Assembly: GCA_021820445.1 (NCBI GenBank)
Contig: JAKADN010000012.1
Coordinates: 1-37,128, forward strand
Origin: Nitrospirota bacterium
GTDB taxonomy: Bacteria; Nitrospirota; Leptospirillia; Leptospirillales; Leptospirillaceae
Length of the DNA: 37,128 bases
Reading direction: 5' to 3'
Part shown: one piece after another, positions 23,210-31,628 of the stretch
How the letters are laid out: each line of letters begins with the position of its first letter
Numbering within the stretch: the first letter of the stretch is position 1
Position numbers and translations under genes: made by a program
The notes under the pieces: model-generated
What the model saw: only the letters and a program-made list of their open reading frames with translations
Databases searched by the model: none
Told to the model about the DNA's origin: nothing

Positions 23210-23887
23210 ATGACCTTTTTCCAAAAGGGGCAGCGAATACGGACCAGCCTATCAAAGGGAAGATCCTGGATTCTTCTCCTGGGAACGATTCTTTCCGTAT
23301 CGGCAGGATGTGCCACCAAACCGGCCGTCTCTTCCATGGCTCCTGGGCCGACCCCCGATCACGGATTCCCTGGTGTCTCCGTGTCCGAAGGGTCCTCCCA
23401 GTGGCCGCGAACGAAGCTACCTGAAGAAGAAACAACCCACCGCATTTACACCGAGACCCCCCCGCCCACTCCGTCTCCTGGTGCCCCAGTGGCGGCTTCC
23501 ACCGAAAAAAAGAGAAGGATGCCTACCCAGAGAACGGTCTACTTTTCATTCAATAGCGCCCGATTGTCCTACTGGGACGAAGTTGTCCTGAATACCATTG
23601 CCCGGGAACTGAAGAGATCGCATTATCAGGAAATTCTTCTCCATGGGTCGACCGATCCTCTGGGTTCGGAAGCCTACAACAAAAAACTGGGCCTCAGGAG
23701 AAGTCTGGCCGTCAAGCGTTACCTCATCTCACGTGGACTTCCACCGAAAAAACTCCGGGCCCTTTCCTGGGGAGACAGCAAATCCAGACTTTTTTCCGCC
23801 TGTCGCCGAAAAAGTCCTCTCTGCCATTCCCAAAGCCGATCAGTCCGGATCGATATCAAGGAGGCGTCAGCCCCCTCTTCGCCTTGA
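23210..23887 (+). CDS. OmpA-family lipoprotein (Pal paralogue)
   Basis: 225 residues; AAGGAG seven bases before the ATG at 23210. Lipoprotein signal SWILLLGTILSVSAGC, Cys34. A long Pro/Ser/Thr linker (about 40-100) ends in a basic patch (KKRRMPTQR). The OmpA-like domain (about 105-210) keeps TVYFSFNSARLSYWDE, ILLHGSTDPLGSEAYNKKLGLRR and RSVRIDI but is more divergent than Pal: the usual GHaD/E becomes GSTD, and the last strand is basic (CRRKSPLCHSQSRSVRID). It still keeps a Cys pair as in Pal. Peptidoglycan binding is likely but altered. It overlaps the convergent DUF2062 gene by 32 bases at its 3' end. Confidence 0.82.
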   Translation: MTFFQKGQRIRTSLSKGRSWILLLGTILSVSAGCATKPAVSSMAPGPTPDHGFPGVSVSEGSSQWPRTKLPEEETTHRIYTETPPPTPSPGAPVAASTEKKRRMPTQRTVYFSFNSARLSYWDEVVLNTIARELKRSHYQEILLHGSTDPLGSEAYNKKLGLRRSLAVKRYLISRGLPPKKLRALSWGDSKSRLFSACRRKSPLCHSQSRSVRIDIKEASAPSSP

Positions 23888-24380
23888 TCCAGCGAATCAG
23901 GACATAGGCTGCCGGAAATGAGAGTGTAAAGGCACCCAGAGCGAAAACTGCCGACCCGATGGCAAAAGGGTAGAGGACGCTGCGGACCTGGGCCAGAATG
24001 GCATCTTTCGGCATATGGGATAGAGCCCTGACATTGGGAAGCCATACCTTTGTATTGAGTATCATGGCTCCGACCTTTATCTCAGCAAGATAGGCGGGCA
24101 GAAAGACAGGGACGAAGGTCCAGGGATTGTTGGTCCAGGACCCCAGAAGGCCAATCGGAAGGGACAGGCGAAAAAGGTAGGCCAGGAAGGCCACCAGAAT
24201 GCTATGGAATCCAAAGGGCGGCAGAAAGGCAGAAGCAAACCCTGTTGCGAATGAAAGGGCGTCGCGTAACGGGTCGTTTGAGCCGAGAAAGAGTTGGAGA
24301 ACCTTTTCCTTCCATCCTTCCTTTCCAGGCTTTTCTCCCGTCCCGGACGGCTGATTTTTTTCAGGAAACGGTGTGGTCAA
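23856..24380 (-). CDS. DUF2062 family membrane protein
   Basis: 174 residues from a TTG at 24380 that overlaps the end of thiL by 20 bases; GGGAAGAGG lies just upstream. After a hydrophilic 35-residue start come DPLRDALSFATGFASAFLPPFGFHSILVAFLAYLFRLS and NNPWTFVPVFLPAYLAE, the hallmark segments of DUF2062 (PF09835), then two hydrophobic helices near 130-165. DUF2062 proteins are small inner-membrane proteins of unknown function. Last gene of the polA-to-DUF2062 operon. Its C-terminal end overlaps the convergent OmpA-like gene by 32 bases, with no terminator seen. Confidence 0.85.
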   Translation of the reverse strand: MTTPFPEKNQPSGTGEKPGKEGWKEKVLQLFLGSNDPLRDALSFATGFASAFLPPFGFHSILVAFLAYLFRLSLPIGLLGSWTNNPWTFVPVFLPAYLAEIKVGAMILNTKVWLPNVRALSHMPKDAILAQVRSVLYPFAIGSAVFALGAFTLSFPAAYVLIRWIKAKRGLTPP

Positions 24381-25353
24381 AACCTCTTCCCTTGATTAAT
24401 TTTAATGTGTCGTCGAAAAAGACTGAAGCCTGGTCATCCTCTTTCACCGCCCTTCCTACATAGTGGATCTCCTCTCCCGAATCCGTCAGAAGGTCAGAGC
24501 GGACCCATTGAAGAAAGGACTCCTCCTGCCCGACCCTGACACCAAGGACAATGTCGTAATCTTCCCCACCTGTCCAGACCAGAGTCTCGGCATCCTCTCC
24601 AAGAATTGCGGACCAGGTCCGGACTTCCTCCGTGACAGGAAGAGCTTCGACCCGGATGGACAACCCGGAAGCGAGGGAGAGCTCCGAAAGAGAGCGTTCC
24701 AGCCCGTCAGAGCTGTCGATAGTGGCGGAGACTTCAGGCCTCCTGGAAAGGGCCTGACCGGCCGCCAGAAGGGCTCTTGGACGACGGAATGCCCGCCGGG
24801 CGGGCTCAAGGAGTTCAGAGCCGACTCCTCTCAAGAGTGACAGGTACCCTGCCCTGGCTCTTCCGGGACGTCCCAGAAGATAGAGGGAATCCCCCTCTGA
24901 AAGAGATGATCTCGCGGGAAAAATTCCTACGGGAATGGTGCCAAGGAGGGTCAGGACAAAGTTCCACCGCCCGGAGTCACGGGACAGATCACCGCCCACC
25001 AACGAACAGCCATACTCCCTGCAGGCTTCCGCGATTCCGCGGTAAACTCCCCGCAAGACCTCTGGATCGTAATTCTGGGGAAGACCAACGGCTGTGACAC
25101 CAGACCATGGGACCCCCCCCTTTGATGCGATGTCACTCACATTGACCGCCACCAGGCGATAGCCCAGCGATTCCGGATCCGTCCAGTCCCATCGAAAATG
25201 GACATTCTCCCTCTGGCTATCGGTCGTCACGAGGAGGTTCCGATGCGGAGAGGGAGAAAGGAGTGCGGCATCGTCTCCAATGCCAGCCAGGACACCGGAT
25301 GTCGGAAGGCCGGAAAGGATTTGTGAAAGCTCCCTGATGAGATCAGCTTCCAT
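24361..25353 (-). CDS. thiL: Thiamine-monophosphate kinase
   Basis: 330 residues of the PurM/ThiL fold. ThiL phosphorylates thiamine monophosphate to the active cofactor thiamine diphosphate with ATP. Motifs: GIGDDAALL (about 24-32), VTTDSQRENVHF, VNVSDIASKGG (about 70-80), GGDLSRD, IDSSDGL (about 212-218), and GGEDYDIVL near 265. AGGGGGC lies just before the ATG at 25353, 12 bases after the galU stop. No other thiamine gene is in the window; it is embedded in a housekeeping operon and coupled by overlap with the DUF2062 gene downstream. Confidence 0.95.
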   Translation of the reverse strand: MEADLIRELSQILSGLPTSGVLAGIGDDAALLSPSPHRNLLVTTDSQRENVHFRWDWTDPESLGYRLVAVNVSDIASKGGVPWSGVTAVGLPQNYDPEVLRGVYRGIAEACREYGCSLVGGDLSRDSGRWNFVLTLLGTIPVGIFPARSSLSEGDSLYLLGRPGRARAGYLSLLRGVGSELLEPARRAFRRPRALLAAGQALSRRPEVSATIDSSDGLERSLSELSLASGLSIRVEALPVTEEVRTWSAILGEDAETLVWTGGEDYDIVLGVRVGQEESFLQWVRSDLLTDSGEEIHYVGRAVKEDDQASVFFDDTLKLIKGRGFDHTVS

Positions 25354-25365
25354 CGTGCCCCCTGG

Positions 25366-26244
25366 TCACGTTTCCGGATGTTCAAGGAGGTCGACCAGAA
25401 ACTTCCGGAATTCTGGTCCAAGCTCCGGATTCTTGAGTCCGAATCGAACCGTCGCCCTCAAAAATCCCCCCTTGTCTCCTGTATCGTATCTCCGTCCCAC
25501 AATTTTGACGGCATATACAGGACGATGAGCAGCAAGCGTGACAAGCGCGTCGGTCAGCTGAATCTCTCCCCCAACTCCCGGAGTCTGATTTTCAAGAATC
25601 GAGAAGATGTCCGGGGTCAACACATATCGACCAATCACCGCCCACCGGCTCGGGGCCTCTTCCATCCGTGGTTTCTCCACAAGGGATTCCACGCGAAAGA
25701 GCCCTTCCCGAATCTCCTGGCCACGGATGATTCCGTAATGAGAGACTTCGGCGGGCGGCACCTCCTGAACTCCGATCACGGGAGCATCGAACTCCCGGGC
25801 CACATCGAGAAGTTGGGCCAGGGCGGGCTCCTTCGCGTCGATCACCTCGTCGGCCAGAGCCACGGCGAAGGGCTCCTCACCGACGAGGTTTCTGGCACAG
25901 AGGACGGCGTGTCCGAGCCCCAGGGACTCCTTTTGACGGGTATAGACGACCTCCGCCATGAAGGAGATTCGTCGAACATCCTCCAGCAGCTTCAACTTTC
26001 CCTTTTCTCGGAGGACATCCTCAAGCTCGTAGGAAATGTCGAAATGGTCTTCTATGGCCCGTTTTCCCCGACCGGTGACCATGATGATCTGCCCGACTCC
26101 CGAAGCCACGGCCTCCTCGACGGTATACTGGACAACCGGTTTATCCACGAGAGGAAGCATTTCCTTGGGGGAAGCCTTTGTCATCGGCAAAAATCGGGTC
26201 CCATGGCCTGCAAGAGGAAATACCGCCTTTCGGAGTTCTTTCAT
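25366..26244 (-). CDS. galU: UTP-glucose-1-phosphate uridylyltransferase
   Basis: 292 residues. GalU makes UDP-glucose from glucose-1-phosphate and UTP, the precursor for cellulose, glycans and lipopolysaccharide cores. The nucleotide-binding signature FPLAGHGTRFLPMTKASPK is at residues 8-26, followed by EMLPLVDKPVVQY. Later GLGHAVLCA, ALADEVID, VEKP and GGEIQLTDA are all family landmarks. Length is normal. One small deviation: AGHGTR where most have AGxGTR with Leu or Tyr. The ATG at 26244 overlaps the coaE stop by four bases (ATGA). Together with coaE, polA and thiL it forms a coupled operon. Confidence 0.96.
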   Translation of the reverse strand: MKELRKAVFPLAGHGTRFLPMTKASPKEMLPLVDKPVVQYTVEEAVASGVGQIIMVTGRGKRAIEDHFDISYELEDVLREKGKLKLLEDVRRISFMAEVVYTRQKESLGLGHAVLCARNLVGEEPFAVALADEVIDAKEPALAQLLDVAREFDAPVIGVQEVPPAEVSHYGIIRGQEIREGLFRVESLVEKPRMEEAPSRWAVIGRYVLTPDIFSILENQTPGVGGEIQLTDALVTLAAHRPVYAVKIVGRRYDTGDKGGFLRATVRFGLKNPELGPEFRKFLVDLLEHPET

Positions 26245-26852
26245 TCAATCCCCCCCTTTTTGTTTTTCGATCCTTTTACAATCTTCGGAAGAAGATCGTC
26301 TAGAGCGATCTCCGTCTCCTCTTCGGTCAAAAGTCCCGAAAGAATGAAGTCGGCCCGGGATAATCTCTCGACACGGCTCATCTGGGAGCTGATCCGTTGG
26401 TCCGCCTCTTCCGCACCCAGTCCGGAACGTCGCATAAGCCTCTCCTTCTGGATCCCCTCGGGGACATCGACGACGATTACAGCATCCATCTCCGATTCCA
26501 GCCCCTTCTCGTACAGAAGCGGAACCTCGTAGATGACCAGAGGAGCATCCGACAGCCGCGCCTTTTGTCGGAGAAATTCAGCACGGACTCTCGGGTGGAT
26601 GATTTCCTCCAGCTTGCGCCGCCTGATTGGATCCGCATAGATTATCCTGGCCAAAGCGGGTCGGTCGATGTCCCCGTGAAGCAGGACCTCCGGAAAGGCG
26701 CGAATCACCTCATCAAATCCTTCCGTCCCGCGACGAACAACCTCCCTGGCCAGATGGTCGGCATCGATCACGGGAACCCCGCGCCGTCTCAGCAGGCTGC
26801 CGATGAAGGACTTTCCCGAGGCGATCCCTCCGGTGAGCCCGACGACGATCAC
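26241..26852 (-). CDS. coaE: Dephospho-CoA kinase
   Basis: 203 residues. CoaE phosphorylates dephospho-CoA to coenzyme A, the last step of the pathway. P-loop GLTGGIASGKS at 5-15, then DADHLAREVVRRG, a lid region and LSRADFILS (Asp of the CoA site, in family position). The start is a GTG at 26852, overlapping the upstream gene by four bases (GTGA). The C-terminus is Lys-rich (KGSKNKKGG). Length is normal. Confidence 0.95.
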   Translation of the reverse strand: MIVVGLTGGIASGKSFIGSLLRRRGVPVIDADHLAREVVRRGTEGFDEVIRAFPEVLLHGDIDRPALARIIYADPIRRRKLEEIIHPRVRAEFLRQKARLSDAPLVIYEVPLLYEKGLESEMDAVIVVDVPEGIQKERLMRRSGLGAEEADQRISSQMSRVERLSRADFILSGLLTEEETEIALDDLLPKIVKGSKNKKGGIE

Positions 26853-27283
26853 GCGGGAGACTCCCTTTCCTCATCCCGTGATTTTCGGACTTTATCGAAA
26901 TACCGGCGAGCCGCCTGCCCTTCGATTCCGATCATCATTGCCGCAAACACCAATCCCCCCACCTCGAAAAGGTGGGGCTTGAGAAGGGGATCCCCCGTCG
27001 GGTCCATCAGGACGAGGAGTAAGCGCAAGGCCCCCCCACCCCCCATCAGGACGGCCGAGGTAAAGAGAAATCCCGCCGACCGGGATGAGAGCCTGCGAGC
27101 GGTGAAGCTCCACATGACGAGAACAAGAAGAAGCAACAGCATCGCCCCTTCAACGGAGACGAGAACGGGGCGCCGCAATGAGGACGGGAGATCGAGGTAT
27201 CTGTTGCCGAGCCAGTATTCGTCGAGCAGACCCGGTATGGCAAAGATCAGAATGGTCAATCTTGTCCGAAATGGCATCGTCAC
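26849..27283 (-). CDS. Small multi-pass membrane protein, unknown function
   Basis: 144 residues, about four transmembrane helices: near 8-22, 40-60 (VEGAMLLLLLVLVMWSFTA), 70-92 (GFLFTSAVLMGGGGALRLLLVLM) and 105-122 (FEVGGLVFAAMMIGI), with a charged C-terminus (KVRKSRDEERESPA). The GTG at 27283 overlaps the TPR gene stop as GTGA; an ATG two codons later is also possible. No family recognised. Its place in the operon with four-base overlaps on both sides supports a real, co-translated gene. Confidence 0.65.
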   Translation of the reverse strand: MTMPFRTRLTILIFAIPGLLDEYWLGNRYLDLPSSLRRPVLVSVEGAMLLLLLVLVMWSFTARRLSSRSAGFLFTSAVLMGGGGALRLLLVLMDPTGDPLLKPHLFEVGGLVFAAMMIGIEGQAARRYFDKVRKSRDEERESPA

Positions 27284-27978
27284 GGGGTTTTGGCTCCAGG
27301 AGTAGGGGTGGACAAAGACGGAATGGCAGGTGAATCTGTCGACAGATGGGGCCGTCCGGATGTCCCGGGCTTGATGAGTCCGGCTTTCTCCTTTTTCGCC
27401 CTGTCGATGATCTGCTGGAAGAATGGACGCTCGGGGGTTTTCGGATCGAGCGTGAGACCCTTTTCAAAGTAGGGCATGGCGTCCATGGCGGTTCCCCGCG
27501 TCCAGAGAATGGACCCCAAGGCAAAGTAAGCCGGAGCAAGATTCGGGTCGAGTGCGATCGCCTTTTTGAGCTCCACGATTGAACCGTCCACCTGCTTCAC
27601 GACCCGGTAGAGCATTCCAAGTTTATAGTGGGCCAACCCGAAGTTCGGATAACGCGCCACGATCGCTTTGTAGTCATCAAGGGCTTCCTTGTAATGTCCG
27701 GACGCCAAGGCCTTGTCACCGGCTGTAAAGGGATAGGCGATGACGACCGGTTCGGCCTTCTTGTAAAAATAGGTCATGTAGCCGACGACATATACGGCAA
27801 ACACAACCCATCCGATCTTCGCCCAGAATCGAATCTTCGCCTCCTGGATCGTTCCCCGGGATCTCCGGAGAACATAGGACGTCCCCACGGCGGCAAACAC
27901 AAACGCCACAAGAATCGCCGCGAGCGACATGCCAAGAAGAGGAAGATTCATGTTGTCGAGAATCGGTCGGGTATTCAT
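27280..27978 (-). CDS. Membrane-anchored TPR protein
   Basis: 232 residues from the ATG at 27978 with AGGAG seven bases upstream. Two transmembrane helices: about 15-35 (LGMSLAAILVAFVFAAVG) and 52-70 (IGWVVFAVYVVGYMTYF). Then three tetratricopeptide-type repeats (about 85-190): ALASGHYKEALDDYKAIVARYPN, AHYKLGMLYRVVKQVDGSIVELKKAIALDPN, APAYFALGSILWTRG...MPYFEKGLTLDPK. The tail is Pro/Ser-rich. TPRs bind other proteins; the partner is unknown. It starts 20 bases after the polA stop and overlaps the next gene by four bases. Confidence 0.8.
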   Translation of the reverse strand: MNTRPILDNMNLPLLGMSLAAILVAFVFAAVGTSYVLRRSRGTIQEAKIRFWAKIGWVVFAVYVVGYMTYFYKKAEPVVIAYPFTAGDKALASGHYKEALDDYKAIVARYPNFGLAHYKLGMLYRVVKQVDGSIVELKKAIALDPNLAPAYFALGSILWTRGTAMDAMPYFEKGLTLDPKTPERPFFQQIIDRAKKEKAGLIKPGTSGRPHLSTDSPAIPSLSTPTPGAKTP

Positions 27979-27998
27979 CAACTCACTCCTTTAAAAAA

Positions 27999-30533
27999 TC
28001 AGACGGGATGGGCCTCCACCCAATCCCGGCCCGTCCCGAGACGGACTGTAAGGGGAACAGAGAGCGAAACCGCTCCCTCCATGCATTCCCGGACTGCCTC
28101 TGAAACCGCCTCGATCTCCTCTTCAGGAAGTTCGAGCAAAAGCTCGTCGTGGACCTGGATCAACAGGCGGGACTTGGCCCCCATTGTCAAAAGGCGACGG
28201 TCAAGATCGACCATCGCCTTCTTGATGAGATCGGCCGCCGAACCCTGGAGGACAGAGTTGACTGCCATCCGCTCCCCGTACTCCCGAATTCTGCGATTAT
28301 CGGACAGAATTTCGGGAATGGGACGGATTCGTCCCAGGATCGTCGAAATCCGGCCCGTCTTTTCCGCCTCCTTTCGAATCTTTTCAAAATAGGGGCCTAC
28401 TTCTGAAAAAACACTGAAGTACCGATCGATGATGGCCTGGGCTTCGGCGGGTGCAATTCCGAGGTCCTGGGCAAGGCTGAACGAGGACATGCCGTAGAGA
28501 ATCCCGAAATTGAATGTTTTGGCCCGTCTCCTCGTTTCGGGGGTCACCGGCTCTCCGAACAGGAGAAGCGCGGTGCGGGAATGAATATCTTGTTTGTCCG
28601 CAAATGCTTGCAGCAGAAATGGATCCTGGCTTAAGTGGGCCAGAAGCCGGAGCTCGATTTGGGAATAGTCGGCCGAGAGAAGCAAGGAACCTTCCGGAGA
28701 GACGAAACATCTCCGGATCAGGAGTCCCAGATCGGTCTTTGCCGGAATGTTCTGGAGATTCGGACCTGAAGAAGAAAGGCGCCCTGTCGCCGCGACAGTC
28801 TGGTTGAACTGTCCATGAAGCCGATGGTCGGGGCCAGTTCCCTCCTCCATGGGAGCAAGGTAGGTCGACAGGAATTTTCTCAGCTGCCGGTATTCCAGAA
28901 TGAGTCCCGGGAGTGGATGAATCGGGGCAAGAACCTGCAGGGACTCCTCGTCGGTGGAGGGGGCGCCGCCCTTCTTCCCGGTCTTGCGAGGGGCCGGAAG
29001 CCCCAGCTTTCCGAACAGGACCTCTCCCACCTGTTTTGGAGAAAGGATGGAGAAGGATCCACCAGCCATCGTGTGGATCTCTTTTTCGAGCCCACCGATC
29101 CTCCCTTCGATAGTCCGCCGGACCTCACCAATCCGGGACCGGCTCACCATGATACCTGCCTGTTCCATCCTGACAAGAACCCGGGCCACCGGAATTTCAA
29201 TATTGGTCAGAAGAGAGGCAAGGGAGAGTGCATCAATGCCCCGTTGAAGCTTCTCAAGAACGGCGAAGACGAGGGAGGCTCTCTCTTCGGAACTCTCGGA
29301 ATTTCCGGCTATGAAAAGCTGATCCCTGAGAGCTGTCAGGCTATAGTCACGGCGCCCGGGATCAAGAAGGTAGCCTGCAAGCTCCATATCGAAGGCCGGG
29401 AGCGGCTCGTCGCACAGGTGGGGACATCTCCGGAGAAGGGCTGTGAAGGTCGACGTCCACGTGGAACGGCCAGACCTCAAGACATCCATCCCGGTCCGAC
29501 AGAGCTCCTCCGGGGATTCGGTCCAACGCCAGACCTGCCCATCCCAGATCCCGTTTCCCCACTCCGGATCGAAAAGGATGCCCTGAGTCGAAGGAGGGGG
29601 AACCGGGTCGCATGTCGAAGAACGGTCAGGAGTTTTCCCTGTTTTCCGGGCCTGCTTGTCCTTCCATTCGAGAATACGGGCAAGAAGCGTCGCCGTTTCA
29701 AGCGATTCAGCCAGCGCGCGAAGATCGTTTTCATGAGGCACTCCGATCGCCATTGCTTCCGGAGAAGCGTCGGCCTCAATGCCTTCATGAAGAACGGTCA
29801 CGCTCTTGTTCCTGAGGATCAGATCCCGATATTCGATGATTTTTGGCCGGAGACGCTCAGGAAAGACCGTCTCGGGGTGCGCCGCCAGGTCTTCGACATG
29901 GAGTCCTCCAGCGAGAAGGGCCGCCGCCGTTTTAGGTCCGATCCCTGGCACACCGCCGATGTTGTCGACAGAGTCTCCGGTCAAAGCCAGCAGGTCGGAA
30001 ATCTGATCCGGCTCCACTCCCCATTTTTCCCTGACCTCCCCTGGGCCAAAGAGCTTCTGGAGCATGGGGTCATAGACCTGTAGACGATCGGACACGAGGG
30101 CCAACAGATCCTTGTCTGTGGAAAGAACCAAAACGCGGGAATTCGGCTGCTCCAGAAGCCATCGGCGGGCCAGGGCCGCAATGGTGTCGTCGGCCTCGTA
30201 TCCGTCGACCCAGATAAGCGGAATCCCAAGCCCACGGATGAGGGATTCAATAAAGGGAATCTGACGGACAAGGTCATCTGGAGGGGGTGTCCGGTTGGCC
30301 TTTATCTCGGGAAGAATTTCCGTGCGGACGTTGCCGACCCGGCTCTCGAATACCACGGCGAGGTATCGGGGCTCAAACAGATTGAGGAGGGAGAGAAGCA
30401 TGTTTCCAAAAACAGTGAAGGCGCCCGTCGGAACCCCGGAGCGAGAAACAAAGTTGACCCGACTGTAGTAGGCCCTGAAAATGTAGCCGAATCCGTCCAG
30501 AAGAATGAGCGTGCGCTCAGGAAGGGAACGCAC
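27999..30533 (-). CDS. polA: DNA polymerase I (5' nuclease and polymerase; vestigial proofreading domain)
   Basis: 844 residues. Pol I fills gaps in repair and removes RNA primers. 5' nuclease domain about 1-290 (LLDGFGYIFRAYY, DGYEADDTIAALA, STDKDLLAL, GDSVDNIGGVPGIGPKTAA). The middle part (about 300-430) is short, and the usual exonuclease acidic motif (DxE with its partners) is not seen, so proofreading is probably lost, as in Taq-like enzymes. Polymerase domain: DYSQIELRLLAHL (motif A, Asp near 620), RRAKTFNFGILYG (motif B), QVHDELLLE (motif C, Asp near 793). The GTG at 30533 gives the normal N-terminus, though no good ribosome site precedes it. First gene of an operon that continues 20 bases later. 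Confidence 0.95.
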   Translation of the reverse strand: MRSLPERTLILLDGFGYIFRAYYSRVNFVSRSGVPTGAFTVFGNMLLSLLNLFEPRYLAVVFESRVGNVRTEILPEIKANRTPPPDDLVRQIPFIESLIRGLGIPLIWVDGYEADDTIAALARRWLLEQPNSRVLVLSTDKDLLALVSDRLQVYDPMLQKLFGPGEVREKWGVEPDQISDLLALTGDSVDNIGGVPGIGPKTAAALLAGGLHVEDLAAHPETVFPERLRPKIIEYRDLILRNKSVTVLHEGIEADASPEAMAIGVPHENDLRALAESLETATLLARILEWKDKQARKTGKTPDRSSTCDPVPPPSTQGILFDPEWGNGIWDGQVWRWTESPEELCRTGMDVLRSGRSTWTSTFTALLRRCPHLCDEPLPAFDMELAGYLLDPGRRDYSLTALRDQLFIAGNSESSEERASLVFAVLEKLQRGIDALSLASLLTNIEIPVARVLVRMEQAGIMVSRSRIGEVRRTIEGRIGGLEKEIHTMAGGSFSILSPKQVGEVLFGKLGLPAPRKTGKKGGAPSTDEESLQVLAPIHPLPGLILEYRQLRKFLSTYLAPMEEGTGPDHRLHGQFNQTVAATGRLSSSGPNLQNIPAKTDLGLLIRRCFVSPEGSLLLSADYSQIELRLLAHLSQDPFLLQAFADKQDIHSRTALLLFGEPVTPETRRRAKTFNFGILYGMSSFSLAQDLGIAPAEAQAIIDRYFSVFSEVGPYFEKIRKEAEKTGRISTILGRIRPIPEILSDNRRIREYGERMAVNSVLQGSAADLIKKAMVDLDRRLLTMGAKSRLLIQVHDELLLELPEEEIEAVSEAVRECMEGAVSLSVPLTVRLGTGRDWVEAHPV

Positions 30534-30597
30534 CCATTCGGGTGGAGCCGGCTTGCCTTTGGTCTTTTGAAGGGCAGCCGTGGCAACAATCCTTTCA

Positions 30598-30626
30598 TTT
30601 ATAGATCCGGCAGAGGCGGATGATAC
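30598..30626 (-). promoter_or_regulatory. Possible promoter of the polA operon
   Basis: On the minus strand TATAAA (30603-30598) with a weak GTATCA at 17-base spacing (30626-30621, 3/6 to consensus). It is the best candidate between ilvE and polA but marginal. Confidence 0.3.
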
Positions 30627-30632
30627 GAGGAA

Positions 30633-30655
30633 AGCCCCTTCCGGTGAAAGGGGCC
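30633..30655 (-). terminator. Hairpin after ilvE, probable terminator
   Basis: A 7-bp stem, GCCCCTT (30634-30640) with AAGGGGC (30648-30654), 7-base loop; on the minus strand it is followed by a short CTTTCC. It lies just past the ilvE stop. The U-tract is poor, so strength is uncertain. Confidence 0.55.
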
Positions 30656-30659
30656 CCCT

Positions 30660-31592
30660 TCAGGGAACCAGCTTCGGAGAGACGGTGGTCCGCCACTCCG
30701 GGTGGCGTGGAGTATTGCCTCGTGCGATGTCGAAGAACAGTGACTGAAGACGCTGAGTTAATGGTCCCGGCTTGCCAGATCCGATCGGTCTGTCATCAAT
30801 TTCCCGGATCGGAGTCAGTTCAGCGGCCGTCCCCGTAAAGAAAGCCTCGTCCGCAAGGTAGAGATCGTCTCTGGTCAGAGCCTCCTCGGACACCGGGATC
30901 CCTTCCTCTCTGGCCAGGGCCATCACGGAGTGTCGGGTTATTCCATCCAGGACGGAACGGAGAGGGGGGGTCTTTAGAACCCCCTTTTTGACGATGAAGA
31001 TGTTTTCTCCCGGCCCTTCAGCCACCATTCCGTCACTGTCAAGAAGGATCGCCTCGTCGTAGCCGGCGCCCTTGACCTCCCATTTGGCCAGCTGGGAGTT
31101 CACGTAATGGGCGGACACCTTTGCACGGGCAAGAAAATTATTCACGCCGAACCGGGCATAGGAGCTCACCTTTGCCCTGATCCCCCGGGAAAGCCCCTCC
31201 TCTCCGAGGTAGGTCCCCCACTCCCAAGCTGCGATGGAGAGACGCACAGGATTCTTCCGGGCGTAAATCCCCATATCCCCGTATCCGATAAAGATGATCG
31301 GCCGGATGTAGCATGACTCTAGACCATTTTCTGATACCACGCGGCATGTGGCGTCCATCACATCCTTGAGTGACCAGGAACACGCCATCTGCATCACTCT
31401 GGCCGAGTTCAGCAGACGTTCTGTGTGTTCTTCAAGGCGAAAAATGTGGGTTCCGTCCTTCCCCTTGTAAGCCCGAACCCCCTCGAAAACCGCCATGCCA
31501 TAATGCAGAGAGTGTGTCAGCACATGGACATTGGCTTCTTGCCAGGGAACCATTTTGTCGTCCATCCAGATCCAGCGGCTTTCCTTAAGCAT
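30660..31592 (-). CDS. ilvE: Branched-chain amino acid aminotransferase
   Basis: 310 residues, fold-type IV PLP enzyme. It makes Leu, Ile and Val from their 2-oxo acids with glutamate as donor. Landmarks: HSLHYGMAVFEGVRAY (about 28-43), YIRPIIFIGYG, the PLP Lys near 158 in RAKVSAHYVNSQLAK, DEAILLD, VAEGPGENIF (about 200-210), LDGITRHSV and EAFFTGTAAELTPI. GAGGAG lies five bases before the ATG at 31592. It follows the Bax-inhibitor-1 gene by 36 bases on the same strand and is ended by the hairpin at 30633. Length and motifs are normal. Confidence 0.96.
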   Translation of the reverse strand: MLKESRWIWMDDKMVPWQEANVHVLTHSLHYGMAVFEGVRAYKGKDGTHIFRLEEHTERLLNSARVMQMACSWSLKDVMDATCRVVSENGLESCYIRPIIFIGYGDMGIYARKNPVRLSIAAWEWGTYLGEEGLSRGIRAKVSSYARFGVNNFLARAKVSAHYVNSQLAKWEVKGAGYDEAILLDSDGMVAEGPGENIFIVKKGVLKTPPLRSVLDGITRHSVMALAREEGIPVSEEALTRDDLYLADEAFFTGTAAELTPIREIDDRPIGSGKPGPLTQRLQSLFFDIARGNTPRHPEWRTTVSPKLVP

Positions 31593-31628
31593 TCGGGCTC
31601 CTCAAGGTTAAGAACATGGGGGCGACGA

